From Streptomyces venezuelae (lineage in GTDB: Bacteria > Actinomycetota > Actinomycetes > Streptomycetales > Streptomycetaceae), in the NCBI RefSeq assembly GCF_008642275.1, contig NZ_CP029189.1, positions 2,526,001-2,590,000 of the forward strand: 64,000 nt of DNA, read 5' to 3'. A program made the position numbers and the translations under genes. Under the pieces are notes generated by a model. It saw only the letters and a program-made list of their open reading frames with translations, was not told where the DNA came from and searched no databases. Positions 16,895 through 25,671 of the stretch are shown piece after piece (positions within the stretch are counted from its first letter, which is position 1; every line of letters starts with the position of its first letter).

Positions 16895-18820
16895 CTACTT
16901 GTTGACGACCGACAGCGGCAGCAGCTTCTTGCCGGTGGGGCCGATCTGGATGTGGGTGTCGAGCTGAGGACACACGCCACAGTCGAAGCACGGGGTCCAG
17001 CGGCAGTCGTCGACCTCGGTCTCGTCGAGGGCGTCCTGCCAGTCCTCCCAGAGCCAGTCCTTGTCGAGACCGGAGTCCAGGTGGTCCCAGGGCAGGACCT
17101 CCTCGTAGGTCCGCTCGCGGGTCGTGTACCAGGCGACGTCCACGCCGTAGGCGGGCAGGGTCTTCTCTGCGGCCTCCATCCAGCGGTCGTAGCTGAAGTG
17201 CTCGCGCCAGCCGTCGAAACGGCCGCCCGACTCGTACACGGCGCGGATGACGTCGCCGATGCGGCGGTCACCGCGGGAGAGCAGGCCCTCGACGATGCCC
17301 GGCTTGCCGTCGTGGTAGCGGAAGCCGATGGAGCGTCCGTACTTCTTGTCGCCGCGGATCTTGTCGCGGAGCTTGCCCAGGCGGGCGTCCGTCTCCTCGG
17401 CCGAGAGCTGCGGCGCCCACTGGAACGGGGTGTGCGGCTTGGGCACGAACCCGCCGATGGACACCGTGCAGCGGATGTCGTTCTGGCCGGAGACCTCGCG
17501 CCCCTTGGCGATGACGTTGACCGCCATGTCGCCGATCTGGAGCACGTCCTCGTCGGTCTCGGTGGGCAGGCCGCACATGAAGTACAGCTTGACCTGGCGC
17601 CAGCCGTTGCCGTACGCGGTGGCGACGGTCCGGATCAGGTCCTCTTCCGAGACCATCTTGTTGATGACCTTGCGCATGCGCTCGGAGCCGCCCTCGGGAG
17701 CGAAGGTCAGGCCCGAGCGGCGACCGTTGCGGGTCAGCTCGTTGGCGAGGTCCACGTTGAACGCGTCCACGCGGGTCGACGGCAGGGACAGGCCCACCTT
17801 GTCGTCCGTGTAGCGGTCGGCGAGGCCCTTGGCGATGTCGGCGATCTCCGTGTGGTCCGCGGAGGACAGGGACAGGAGACCGACCTCCTCGAAGCCGGTG
17901 GCCTTCAGGCCCTTCTCCACCATTTCGCCGATGCCGGTGATGCTTCGCTCCCGCACGGGGCGCGTGATCATGCCGGCCTGGCAGAAACGGCAGCCGCGGG
18001 TGCAGCCGCGGAAGATCTCCACGGACATGCGCTCGTGGACGGTCTCGGCGAGCGGGACCAGGGGCTGCTTGGGGTAGGGCCACTCGTCGAGGTCCATGAC
18101 GGTGTGCTTGGACACGCGCCACGGCACGCCGGAGCGGTTGGGCACGACGCGGCCGATGCGGCCGTCCGGCAGGTACTCGACGTCGTAGAAGCCGGGGACG
18201 TAGACGTTGCCGGTCTTGGCGAGACGCAGGAGAACCTCTTCGCGCCCGCCCGGCCGGCCCTCCGCCTTCCAGGTGCGGATGATCTCGGTCATGTCGAGGA
18301 CGGCCTGCTCGCCGTCGCCGATGACCGCGCAGTCGATGAACTCCGCGATCGGCTCGGGGTTGAAGGCCGCGTGGCCGCCCGCGAGGACGATCGGGTGGTC
18401 GACGGTACGGTTGCGGGCCTCCAGCGGGATCCCGGCGAGGTCCAGGGCCGTGAGCATGTTCGTGTAGCCCAGCTCCGTGGAGAAGGACAGGCCGAACACG
18501 TCGAAGGCGGACACCGGGCGGTGGCTGTCCACGGTGAACTGCGGCACCTTGTGCTCGCGCATCAGTTCTTCGAGGTCGGGCCACACGCTGTAGGTGCGCT
18601 CGGCGAGGACGCCCTCGCGCTCGTTGAGCACCTCGTACAGGATCATGACGCCCTGGTTGGGCAGCCCGACTTCGTACGCGTCCGGGTACATGAGCGCCCA
18701 GCGGACGTCGCAGCTCTCCCACTCCTTGACCGTGGAGTTGAGTTCACCGCCGACGTACTGGATGGGCTTCTGCACATGCGGAAGCAGGGCCTCAAGCTGA
18801 GGGAAGACCGACTCGGTCAT
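16895..18820 (-). CDS. TIGR03960-type B12-binding radical SAM protein
   Basis: Iron-sulfur protein of 641 residues. The N-terminal B12-binding-like domain (SFSTELGYTNMLTALDLAGI, VLAGGHAAFNPEPIAEFID) precedes a radical SAM barrel whose cluster motif is FRGCTRGCRFCQAG (C-x3-C-x2-C). A further FAPEGGSERMRKVINK segment is typical of the family. The C-terminal region is Cys-rich (CRWTPCFDCGVCPQ). The reaction is unknown; the family is linked by context to its TIGR03936 partner. The ATG at 18820 (MTESVFPQLEA) was chosen where similarity starts. Its last 20 or so codons come from the integrated element, so the gene has been given a hybrid 3' end and is still intact. Confidence 0.93.
   Translation of the reverse strand: MTESVFPQLEALLPHVQKPIQYVGGELNSTVKEWESCDVRWALMYPDAYEVGLPNQGVMILYEVLNEREGVLAERTYSVWPDLEELMREHKVPQFTVDSHRPVSAFDVFGLSFSTELGYTNMLTALDLAGIPLEARNRTVDHPIVLAGGHAAFNPEPIAEFIDCAVIGDGEQAVLDMTEIIRTWKAEGRPGGREEVLLRLAKTGNVYVPGFYDVEYLPDGRIGRVVPNRSGVPWRVSKHTVMDLDEWPYPKQPLVPLAETVHERMSVEIFRGCTRGCRFCQAGMITRPVRERSITGIGEMVEKGLKATGFEEVGLLSLSSADHTEIADIAKGLADRYTDDKVGLSLPSTRVDAFNVDLANELTRNGRRSGLTFAPEGGSERMRKVINKMVSEEDLIRTVATAYGNGWRQVKLYFMCGLPTETDEDVLQIGDMAVNVIAKGREVSGQNDIRCTVSIGGFVPKPHTPFQWAPQLSAEETDARLGKLRDKIRGDKKYGRSIGFRYHDGKPGIVEGLLSRGDRRIGDVIRAVYESGGRFDGWREHFSYDRWMEAAEKTLPAYGVDVAWYTTRERTYEEVLPWDHLDSGLDKDWLWEDWQDALDETEVDDCRWTPCFDCGVCPQLDTHIQIGPTGKKLLPLSVVNK
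16911..16978. repeat. right att-like repeat (attR candidate) inside the radical SAM gene
   Basis: Matches 15138-15205 over 68 bp (62 identical). It encodes the conserved C-terminal segment IQIGPTGKKLLPLS. Identity at nucleotide level between the two copies is higher than needed for a serine-integrase core, implying that attP itself mimics the target gene. Confidence 0.82.
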
Positions 18821-18895
18821 CACGCGACTTTCGTGAAGCGGGCAGGGGGCAGCTCTCAAGCGTACCCCGCGGCTCGGCCGCCCCCACCCACATGA

Positions 18896-20416
18896 TCATT
18901 CCAGCGGGGCCCGCAGCGCGGGGTCGGACGCCTCCGCCCAGACGGCGGGAAGTTCGCGTTCGCGCCGCTCGGCCAGGGCCTCTTCGCGCGCGTAGAGAAC
19001 GCCCCAGGTGAAGGCGGACTCGCCCGCGGCCGTCGCCTGGACGGCGAGGCCGCGCAGGGCCTCGCGGGCCACCACGCTGTCCTGGTGGTCGCCGAGCAGG
19101 TTCTGCACCGACTTTCCGGCCTTGGCCAGGTGCTTCGCCGGTTTGCCGAGGACGGGCTCGGCGGATTCGGCCGCGTACCGGAAGCGTTTGGCCGCCTTGC
19201 GGGCGTCGTGCAGCGCCAGGTCCCGCTCGTGGCCCTCGTCGAGGGAGAGCGCGGAGCGGACCCGGCCGGCGAGGCGTTCGTAGTCGTGGAGCACCGCCTT
19301 CGGCAGGACCTTCTCCGGGGGGTGGCCGGCCGCCTTCTTCAGCGGCGGGGTGTCCAGTACGGCGTCGAGGGAGTCCAGCAGCGCCACGTAGCGCGCGCTG
19401 TCGAGGACGGCGAGGGCCCGGCGGCGCGATCCGGAGCGGCGGGCGGTGTTCCACACGCGCAGCCTGCTGCGGACCGGGCCGGTCAGGAGGGTGCGGGGCA
19501 GTTCGCCGAGGTGGCTCTGGATCCGCTCCAGCAGGACCTCCTGGTCGCGGTCGACGCCGAGCTCGCCGGCGAGCCAGCGCAGCTCCTCGCCGATCGGGTC
19601 GGTGGCCGTCCGGTCGATCACCTTGCGGTACGTCTTGAAGGCGCTGCGGATCCGGCGGCTCGCGACGCGCATCTGGTGGACGGAGTCCGGCAGGGCGCGC
19701 CGCACGGCGGGGTCCTGGGCGACGAGAGCGTCGCGCTGTTCGCGCAGGTACGCGAGCACGTGTGCGCCCGTCGTTCCTTCGGGGCCGCCGCCTTCGGGCC
19801 GGGCCGGGGGCTCGGCGTCGGTCTCGGCGAGGGCCCGGGCGAGCTTCGAGGGGGCGTCGGAGACCCGGAGCCCGGCCTTGCGGAAGGTCTTCTCGACGGC
19901 GTCGAGCAGTTCGGGGTCGACGCCGTCGGCGAGTTCCACCTCGACCTCGGTCCAGGCGGCGGTGGTGTCGCCGCGCTCGGCGAGGACCTCGTCGGTGCTG
20001 AGTTCCGCGAGCAGGGCTCCGGTGGCGTCGAGCAGGTGGCTGACGCGGCGCGAGGAGACGAGTCGGACCTGCGGCCGGAGTCCGGCGCCGCGGACGCGGG
20101 AGCGGACGAGGGCGGCGAGCGGGGGCGGGACCGTGTCGCTGAGCGCGGCCCCGATCTCGTCGCGTACTCCCGGGGAGACGGGCAGTTTGAGGTGCCAGCC
20201 CTCGTCCGCGCCGCCCGTTCTGCGCCGCAGGGTGAGACCGTCGGCGGCGAGCCGCTGGTCGGGGGTGTCGTAGTAGACGGCGTCGAGGTCGACGGTGCCC
20301 TGGTCGGAGACGGCCGCGATGGCGGCCGTTCCCGTCAGGTCCGGCACTCCTCGCCGGGCAGCTTTGGCCTTGGAGAACTCGAATTTCCGCTCGATTTCAC
20401 GCTTTGTGTCCGCCAT
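18896..20416 (-). CDS. CYTH and CHAD domain-containing protein
   Basis: A 506-residue two-domain protein. The N-terminal CYTH triphosphate-tunnel domain opens with the ExExK signature (REIERKFEF) and DLDAVYYDTPDQRLAADG. The C-terminal CHAD domain is helical and His-rich, with VHQMRVASRRIRSAFKTYRK, ARKAAKRFRYAAE and LLGDHQDSVVAREALRG. CHAD domains bind inorganic polyphosphate and CYTH domains hydrolyse triphosphates (family knowledge), so a polyphosphate-related role is likely. It sits between rodA and the radical SAM gene on the same strand, 49 bases after rodA, and may be read from the rodA transcript. No promoter is obvious in that short gap. Confidence 0.95.
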   Translation of the reverse strand: MADTKREIERKFEFSKAKAARRGVPDLTGTAAIAAVSDQGTVDLDAVYYDTPDQRLAADGLTLRRRTGGADEGWHLKLPVSPGVRDEIGAALSDTVPPPLAALVRSRVRGAGLRPQVRLVSSRRVSHLLDATGALLAELSTDEVLAERGDTTAAWTEVEVELADGVDPELLDAVEKTFRKAGLRVSDAPSKLARALAETDAEPPARPEGGGPEGTTGAHVLAYLREQRDALVAQDPAVRRALPDSVHQMRVASRRIRSAFKTYRKVIDRTATDPIGEELRWLAGELGVDRDQEVLLERIQSHLGELPRTLLTGPVRSRLRVWNTARRSGSRRRALAVLDSARYVALLDSLDAVLDTPPLKKAAGHPPEKVLPKAVLHDYERLAGRVRSALSLDEGHERDLALHDARKAAKRFRYAAESAEPVLGKPAKHLAKAGKSVQNLLGDHQDSVVAREALRGLAVQATAAGESAFTWGVLYAREEALAERRERELPAVWAEASDPALRAPLE

Positions 20417-20465
20417 AGACCGAACTTAGTCCTGAACGGATCACATCGGCAGGGTGAACGGCGGA

Positions 20466-21665
20466 TCAGGCCGACAATGGCCGTTGCACCTTGATCGACT
20501 GCAGGAGGCCGATCGCCACCCACACGGCGAACATCGACGATCCTCCGTACGAGACGAACGGCAGCGGGAGGCCGGCCACCGGCATGATCCCGAGGGTCAT
20601 CCCGATGTTCTCGAAGGACTGGAACGCGAACCAGGCGATGATCCCGGCGCACACGATCGTGCCGTACAGCTCGGTGGTATCCCGGGCGATCATGCAGGAC
20701 CGCCACAGGATGACGCCGAGCAGGAGCAGGATCAGCCCGGCTCCGATGAAGCCCAGCTCCTCCCCCGCCACCGTGAAGACGAAGTCGGTCTGCTGCTCGG
20801 GCACGAACTGGCCGGTGGTCTGCGAGCCCTTGAACAGCCCGGAGCCGGTCAGGCCGCCGGAGCCGATCGCGATGCGCGCCTGGTTGGTGTTGTAGCCGAC
20901 GCCCGCCGGGTCGAGCTCGGGGTTGGCGAAGGCCGCGAAGCGGTTGATCTGGTACTCGTCGAGGACGCCCAGCTGCCATATCAGGACGGCGCCGCTCGCG
21001 CCGGCGCCGAGCAGGCCGATCACCCAGCGGTTGGAGGCGCCGGAGGCCAGCAGCACCCCGAGCACGATCACGATCATGACCATCACGGAGCCGAGGTCGG
21101 GCATCAGCATGACGATGCCCATCGGCGCGGCCGCCAGGCAGAGCGCCTTGACGACCGTGCGGTGGTCCGGGTGGGCGAGATCTCCCGCGTCCACCCGGGT
21201 GGCCAGCAGCATGGCCATCACCAGGATGATCGTGATCTTCACGAACTCGGACGGCTGGAGGGAGAATCCGCCGCCGATCACGATCCACGCGTGGGCGCCG
21301 TTGATGGTGGCGCCGAGCGGGGTCAGCACGGCGAGGATCAGCACGAGGGAGAGCCCGTAGAGGACGGGCACGGCGCCGCGCAGGGTGCGGTGGCCGAGCC
21401 AGATCGTGCCGATCATCAGCACGAGGCCGATGCCGGTGTTCAGCGCGTGCCGGGCCAGGAAGTAGTACGGGTCCCCTTGGTTCAGGGTGGTCCGGTTCCG
21501 GGTCGCCGACCACACCAGCAGGGCGCCGATGAAGGAGAGGGCGAGCGCGGAGAGGAGTATCGGCCAGTCGAGCCGGCGCACCACCGAGTCGCGGGCGGTG
21601 AGCTTGGCCATCGTCCCGCGCTCGGGCGCGTACCGGGAGACGGAGAACTTGTTGGCGGTCTGCAT
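20466..21665 (-). CDS. rodA: rod shape-determining SEDS glycosyltransferase RodA
   Basis: Polytopic SEDS protein of 399 residues that polymerises lipid II glycan strands with a partner class B PBP. About ten hydrophobic segments can be followed from LDWPILLSALALSFIGALLV onward. The family signature is present as ENIGMTLGIMPVAGLPLP followed by FVSYGGSS. The ATG at 21665 lies just after the pbp2 TAA with GGGAAG in between; a later ATG (MAKLTARD) is a less likely alternative. Gene order mreB-mreC-mreD-pbp2-rodA identifies it as the elongation or spore-wall SEDS protein (called sfr in S. coelicolor) and not the divisome FtsW. Confidence 0.97.
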   Translation of the reverse strand: MQTANKFSVSRYAPERGTMAKLTARDSVVRRLDWPILLSALALSFIGALLVWSATRNRTTLNQGDPYYFLARHALNTGIGLVLMIGTIWLGHRTLRGAVPVLYGLSLVLILAVLTPLGATINGAHAWIVIGGGFSLQPSEFVKITIILVMAMLLATRVDAGDLAHPDHRTVVKALCLAAAPMGIVMLMPDLGSVMVMIVIVLGVLLASGASNRWVIGLLGAGASGAVLIWQLGVLDEYQINRFAAFANPELDPAGVGYNTNQARIAIGSGGLTGSGLFKGSQTTGQFVPEQQTDFVFTVAGEELGFIGAGLILLLLGVILWRSCMIARDTTELYGTIVCAGIIAWFAFQSFENIGMTLGIMPVAGLPLPFVSYGGSSMFAVWVAIGLLQSIKVQRPLSA

Positions 21666-21673
21666 GTCTTCCC

Positions 21674-23857
21674 TTAGTCCTGGCGTGCCGCTGGCGGTGC
21701 GGGCGGCCCTGCGAGCACGGCCGGCTCCAGATCCTCCGGGGAGGACGGCACGTACGGCCGGATCTCCGGGGAGGTGATGGTGCCGTCGGGCCCGATCCGG
21801 GGCAGCTTCGCCTCGGGGCCGGGCAGCAGGGCCGGCCTCTTCGGGTCCGGCTTGCCGTCCATGGTCAGACCGTAGATGGCGTTGTAGAGCTTGCGCACGG
21901 CGGGGCCGGAAGCTCCGGAACCGGTGCCACCCTGGGAGATCGTCATGACGATCGTGAAGTCCTTGGTGTAGGTCGCCAGCCAGGACGTGGTCTGCTTGCC
22001 GTAGACCTGGGCGGTGCCGGTCTTGGCGTGCATCGGGATCTTGTCCATGGGCCAGCCGCCGAACCGCCAGGCGGCGGTGCCGCCCGGCTCGACGACCGAG
22101 CGCAGGCCCTTGTCGAGGTCGCCGATGGTCTTGGCGTCGATCGGCAGCCTGCCGTGCGACTGGGGCTTGATCATCTCGATGTGCTTGCCGTCGGGGCTGA
22201 TCACGGCCTTGCCGACCGTGGGGTTGTAGAGGGTGCCCCCGTTGCTGATGGCGGAGTAGGCGGTGGCCATCTGGATGGGGGTGACGAGGACGTCGCCCTG
22301 GCCGATGGCGAAGTTGATGCTGTCGTAGGCCTTGAGCTGGTTGCCTTCGAGGCAGCTCTCGTAGGCGATCTGCTCGACGTAGGTGCCGCCCCGCTTGCCC
22401 TGCTTGCACCAGGCGTCCTTGTTGGCCTTCCAGAAGTTCTGCTTCCACTTCCGGTCGGGGATGCGTCCGGTGACCTCGTTCGGCAGGTCGATGCCGGTTT
22501 CGGAGCCGAGTCCGAACTCCCGGGCGGTCCGGTAGAACCAGTCGTGGGCGTCCTTCTTGGGGCTGAGTCCGCCGTCGCGCTGCCACTCCTTGTGGCCCAG
22601 GGCGTAGAAGACGGTGTTGCAGGAGAACTTCAGGGCGTCCCCGAGGGTGATGGGGCCGTGTCCCTGGGACTCGAAGTTCGCGAAGCTGCGGCCGCCGAGG
22701 CTGTAGGAGCTGCTGCAGTTGTACTTGTCGTCGAACTTGTAGCCGGCCCGTACGGCGGCGCTCGCGGAGACCACCTTGAAGATGGAGCCCGCGGGGGCCA
22801 TGCCCTGGATTCCCCGGTTGAGCAGCGGGTAGTTGGAGCTCTTGCTGGTGAGTCGGGCGTAGTCCTTGCCGGAGATGCCGCCGACCCAGGTGTTGGGGTC
22901 GTAGTCGGGCTGGGAGGCCATGGCGACGATGCGGCCGGTCTTGGCCTCCATGACGACGACGGCGCCCGAGTCGGCCTCGTACTTGCGGCCGGTGATGTTG
23001 TCGGTCTCGTTGCGGACGACCTTCATCGCGTCCTGGAGCTCGTACTCGGCGACGGCCTGGACCCGGGCGTCGATGCTGGTGACGAGAGTGGCTCCGGCCA
23101 CGCCGGGGTCGGACTTGGTCTGGCCCATGACCCTGCCGAGGTTGTCGACCTCGTACGAGGTGACCTCCGCCTTGCCGCGCAGCTGCCGGTCGTAGGTGCG
23201 TTCGATGCCGGAGCGCCCGACCTGGTCGGACCGCAGGTGCGGCGAGTCGGAGTCCTTGGCCTTCTGGATCTCCTCGTCGGTGACCGGCGAGAGGTAGCCG
23301 AGCACCTGTGCGGTACGGGCTCCGCCGGGGGCCGGGTAGCGGCGGACCGCGGTGGGCTCGGCGGTGATGCCGGGGAAGTCCTCCGGGCGTTCGCGCAGCT
23401 GCAGCGCCTGCTGGGTGGTGGCTTCGAGGGTGACGGGGATCGGCTGGTACGGAGAGCCGTTCCAGCAGGGCGCGGGGGTCTGGGAGTCGCAGAGCCGGAC
23501 CTTGTCCATGACCTCCTTGGGGGTCATGTCCAGGACGTCGGCGAGGCGGCTCATGACGCCCTTGCCCTTGTCCTTCATCTTCATCAGCGCGGTGCGGCTG
23601 GCGGAGACGACGAGGCGGGTCTCGTTGTCGGCGAGCGGGACCCCGCGGGCGTCGAGGATCGAGCCGCGCACGGCGGGCTGGACGACCCGCTGGACGTGGT
23701 TGCTCTTCGCCTCGTGGTAGTACTCGTCGCCGTTGCGGATCTGGAGGTACCAGAGCCGTCCGCCGAGGGTGAGCAGCATCGAGAGGACGAGCACCTGGAT
23801 CATGACGAGCCTGATCTGTACCCGGGAGGTTCGGCCGGTCTCCGGAACATTGGTCAC
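21674..23857 (-). CDS. mrdA: penicillin-binding protein 2 (class B transpeptidase)
   Basis: A 727-residue membrane-anchored transpeptidase. A single N-terminal transmembrane helix (about residues 17-36, VMIQVLVLSMLLTLGG) is followed by the PBP dimerisation domain (ARGVPLADNETRLVVSASR). The catalytic domain has SIFK near 356 (nucleophile Ser), SCN about 60 residues later and KTGTAQVYG near 613. The Pro-rich C-terminus is variable. It lies between mreD (14-base gap) and rodA (8-base gap) in a compact operon, so it is expected to cross-link peptidoglycan made by RodA during spore-wall or lateral-wall synthesis directed by MreB. Confidence 0.97.
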   Translation of the reverse strand: MTNVPETGRTSRVQIRLVMIQVLVLSMLLTLGGRLWYLQIRNGDEYYHEAKSNHVQRVVQPAVRGSILDARGVPLADNETRLVVSASRTALMKMKDKGKGVMSRLADVLDMTPKEVMDKVRLCDSQTPAPCWNGSPYQPIPVTLEATTQQALQLRERPEDFPGITAEPTAVRRYPAPGGARTAQVLGYLSPVTDEEIQKAKDSDSPHLRSDQVGRSGIERTYDRQLRGKAEVTSYEVDNLGRVMGQTKSDPGVAGATLVTSIDARVQAVAEYELQDAMKVVRNETDNITGRKYEADSGAVVVMEAKTGRIVAMASQPDYDPNTWVGGISGKDYARLTSKSSNYPLLNRGIQGMAPAGSIFKVVSASAAVRAGYKFDDKYNCSSSYSLGGRSFANFESQGHGPITLGDALKFSCNTVFYALGHKEWQRDGGLSPKKDAHDWFYRTAREFGLGSETGIDLPNEVTGRIPDRKWKQNFWKANKDAWCKQGKRGGTYVEQIAYESCLEGNQLKAYDSINFAIGQGDVLVTPIQMATAYSAISNGGTLYNPTVGKAVISPDGKHIEMIKPQSHGRLPIDAKTIGDLDKGLRSVVEPGGTAAWRFGGWPMDKIPMHAKTGTAQVYGKQTTSWLATYTKDFTIVMTISQGGTGSGASGPAVRKLYNAIYGLTMDGKPDPKRPALLPGPEAKLPRIGPDGTITSPEIRPYVPSSPEDLEPAVLAGPPAPPAARQD

Positions 23858-23870
23858 GACTGCTCCTCCC

Positions 23871-24578
23871 TCACAGCTTTTTGACGCTCTTCACACCCTT
23901 GACCGCCTTGACCCCCTTTATACGGACGGCTTTGTTGGCCCGCGAGCGGGCGGTCTTCAGGCGCAGGCCGCCGCGCTGGCTGCCGATGCGCAGGCCGGTA
24001 CCGCCGGCCAGCCAGCCGGCGGAGACGTCGGCGGCCTTGTTCGCGGGGCCGCCGCCGGCCTCGACGGCCATCGGGTCGTTCTCGGCGCGCCGGGCCAGCG
24101 CCATGATGAACGGCACGGTGAACGGCGCGAGCAGCAGGTCGTAGAGGGTCGCGGTGAACAGCAGCCCGGTCAGACCCACGTGGCGGGCGGCGGTGTCGCC
24201 GACGAGGGCGCCCACACCGGCGTAGAGCAGGGTGGAGCCGATCGCGGCGGCGACGACGGTGAGCATCGGGCCCCAGGCGGACCGGAAGCGGCCGCCGTCG
24301 GGACGGGTGAGCCCGGCGACGTAGCCGATGACGCACAGGACGAGCGCGTACCGTCCGGCGGCGTGGTCGGCGGGCGGGGCCAGGTCGGCGAGGAGGCCGG
24401 CGGCGAAGCCGATGAGCGCGCCGCTGACGTGCCCGTACACGAGCGCCAGCGAGACGACCGTGAGGAGCAGCAGGTCGGGCACCGCGCCGGGCAGTTGGAG
24501 CCGGCCCAGGACGGTGACCTGGATGACGAGGGCGACCACGACGAGGGTGGCCGAGAGCAGGATCCGGTTGAAGCGCAT
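23871..24578 (-). CDS. mreD: rod shape-determining protein MreD
   Basis: A 235-residue inner-membrane protein with about five or six hydrophobic helices (ILLSATLVVVALVIQVTVLG near the start, LLLLTVVSLALVYGHV, YALVLCVIGYVAGL). It links MreC with the wall synthesis complex. The C-terminal tail beyond residue 180 is long, basic and Lys/Val-repetitive (IKGVKAVKGVKSVKK), which is unusual for MreD and probably cytoplasmic. It is 12 bases from mreC and 13 from pbp2, so it is co-transcribed. Assignment rests on hydropathy, the family-like N-terminus and the mre operon context. Confidence 0.94.
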   Translation of the reverse strand: MRFNRILLSATLVVVALVIQVTVLGRLQLPGAVPDLLLLTVVSLALVYGHVSGALIGFAAGLLADLAPPADHAAGRYALVLCVIGYVAGLTRPDGGRFRSAWGPMLTVVAAAIGSTLLYAGVGALVGDTAARHVGLTGLLFTATLYDLLLAPFTVPFIMALARRAENDPMAVEAGGGPANKAADVSAGWLAGGTGLRIGSQRGGLRLKTARSRANKAVRIKGVKAVKGVKSVKKL

Positions 24579-24590
24579 GCTGGTCTGCTC

Positions 24591-25538
24591 CTAGTCGTCG
24601 GCCGGTTTGGCGGGCACGCCGGCGGATCCTGACGGGGTGACCGTGACGGTGACCGTCGGGGTGGGCTTGGGGGCCTCGGGCTTGGGCGGCAGGACCGCGT
24701 CGCGGGGGTCCTCGCGCGGCGGCATCACGACGACGCCGACGATGTCCAGGCGCGAGAAGCCGACGAACGGACGCACCCAGACGGTGCGGGTCAGGTCGCC
24801 GCGCGAGGGGTCGACCTTGACCACCTCGCCGATCGGCACGCCGGGCACGAAGGGCTTGTTGCCGCGCGAGCCGAAGGTGACGAGCCGGTCGCCGGGGCTG
24901 ACCTTGGCCTTGCCGTTGAGCATCTGGACGGACAGGGCGCGGTCGCCCTGGCCGGTGGCGAAGCCCAGTTCACCGGTCTTCTCCAGCCGGGTGCCGACGG
25001 TGAAGTCGGGGTCGTTGGCGAGGACGACGGTGGCGGTGTCGGGTCCGACGGTGCTGACCCGGCCGACGAGTCCGTCCCCGTTGAGGACGGTCATGTCGCG
25101 TTCGATGCCGTCCTTGCTGCCGGCGTCGATGGTGACGGTCCAGGAGAAGCCCTGGGCCGCTCCTATGGCGATGACCTCGGCGCCCTTGATGCCGTACTGG
25201 CCGGCGCCGGCCCGCTTGAGCATCTCGTCGAGCTCGTGGATGCGGCTGCGGGTCTGGTCCTCGCTGCCCAGCTTGGCCTTCAGCGCCGCGTTCTCGCGCT
25301 CCAGCGTGGCGATGCGGTTGTGGCGCTCGCCGGAGTCCCGTACCGCCCCTATGGCGTTGGCGACCGGGTCCACCGCGGTCGCCACACCTTCCTCGACCGG
25401 GCCGAAGACCGCTGCGGCGGCCTGCCGGGCACCGTCGACCGGCGACTCCTCGCCTGCCCTGATGTCCACCGTGATCAACGCGAACGCGATGGCGATCAGA
25501 AGCACCAGGAGCAGCCGGCTTTCTCGTGTGTCCCTCAC
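24591..25538 (-). CDS. mreC: rod shape-determining protein MreC
   Basis: A 315-residue bitopic protein that scaffolds the elongation machinery outside the membrane. One transmembrane helix lies at about residues 9-27 (LLLVLLIAIAFALITVDI). A coiled coil covers about 70-115 (RIATLERENAALKAKLGSED). The double beta-barrel domain contains the SVGPD-like segment STVGPDTATVVLANDPDF. The C-terminus is Pro/Thr/Val-rich. GTG at 25538 is the only reasonable start; the nearest purine-rich site (GAGGAAGG) lies about 14 bases away, a long spacing. A hairpin in the mreB-mreC gap suggests partial uncoupling of mreB from mreCD. Confidence 0.96.
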   Translation of the reverse strand: MRDTRESRLLLVLLIAIAFALITVDIRAGEESPVDGARQAAAAVFGPVEEGVATAVDPVANAIGAVRDSGERHNRIATLERENAALKAKLGSEDQTRSRIHELDEMLKRAGAGQYGIKGAEVIAIGAAQGFSWTVTIDAGSKDGIERDMTVLNGDGLVGRVSTVGPDTATVVLANDPDFTVGTRLEKTGELGFATGQGDRALSVQMLNGKAKVSPGDRLVTFGSRGNKPFVPGVPIGEVVKVDPSRGDLTRTVWVRPFVGFSRLDIVGVVVMPPREDPRDAVLPPKPEAPKPTPTVTVTVTPSGSAGVPAKPADD

Positions 25539-25590
25539 GTGCGGCGGCCGTGCCTTCCTCGTCGGATTTCTCTTTTGCCTGTATATCAAC

Positions 25591-25630
25591 GATCCGCCGC
25601 ACGGGCCCGGTAGCACCCGTACGGCGGATC
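25591..25630 (-). terminator. hairpin between mreB and mreC
   Basis: A 15-bp stem (25591-25605 with 25616-25630, one mismatch) with a 10-base loop lies in the 133-base gap. It is not followed by a T tract and may attenuate instead of fully stopping transcription, giving more MreB than MreCD. Confidence 0.6.
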
Positions 25631-25671
25631 CTTGTGTTCCGCATGGCCCCTCCGGCAGGGAGGGGCATCTG

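Larger units (their letters stand above)
15138..16978 (+). mobile_element. solo serine-recombinase element integrated in the 3' end of a radical SAM gene
   Basis: Bounded by an imperfect direct repeat whose copies start 1773 bp apart. The only gene inside is a large serine recombinase, and I see no excisionase, replication or cargo gene. The right end supplies the radical SAM gene with a substitute in-frame C-terminus and stop (16895), followed by a new hairpin terminator. The original tail and terminator lie beyond the left end. The recombinase gene looks less GC-rich than its neighbours. It could be a minimal autonomous element or the remnant of a larger prophage or island. Confidence 0.82.
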
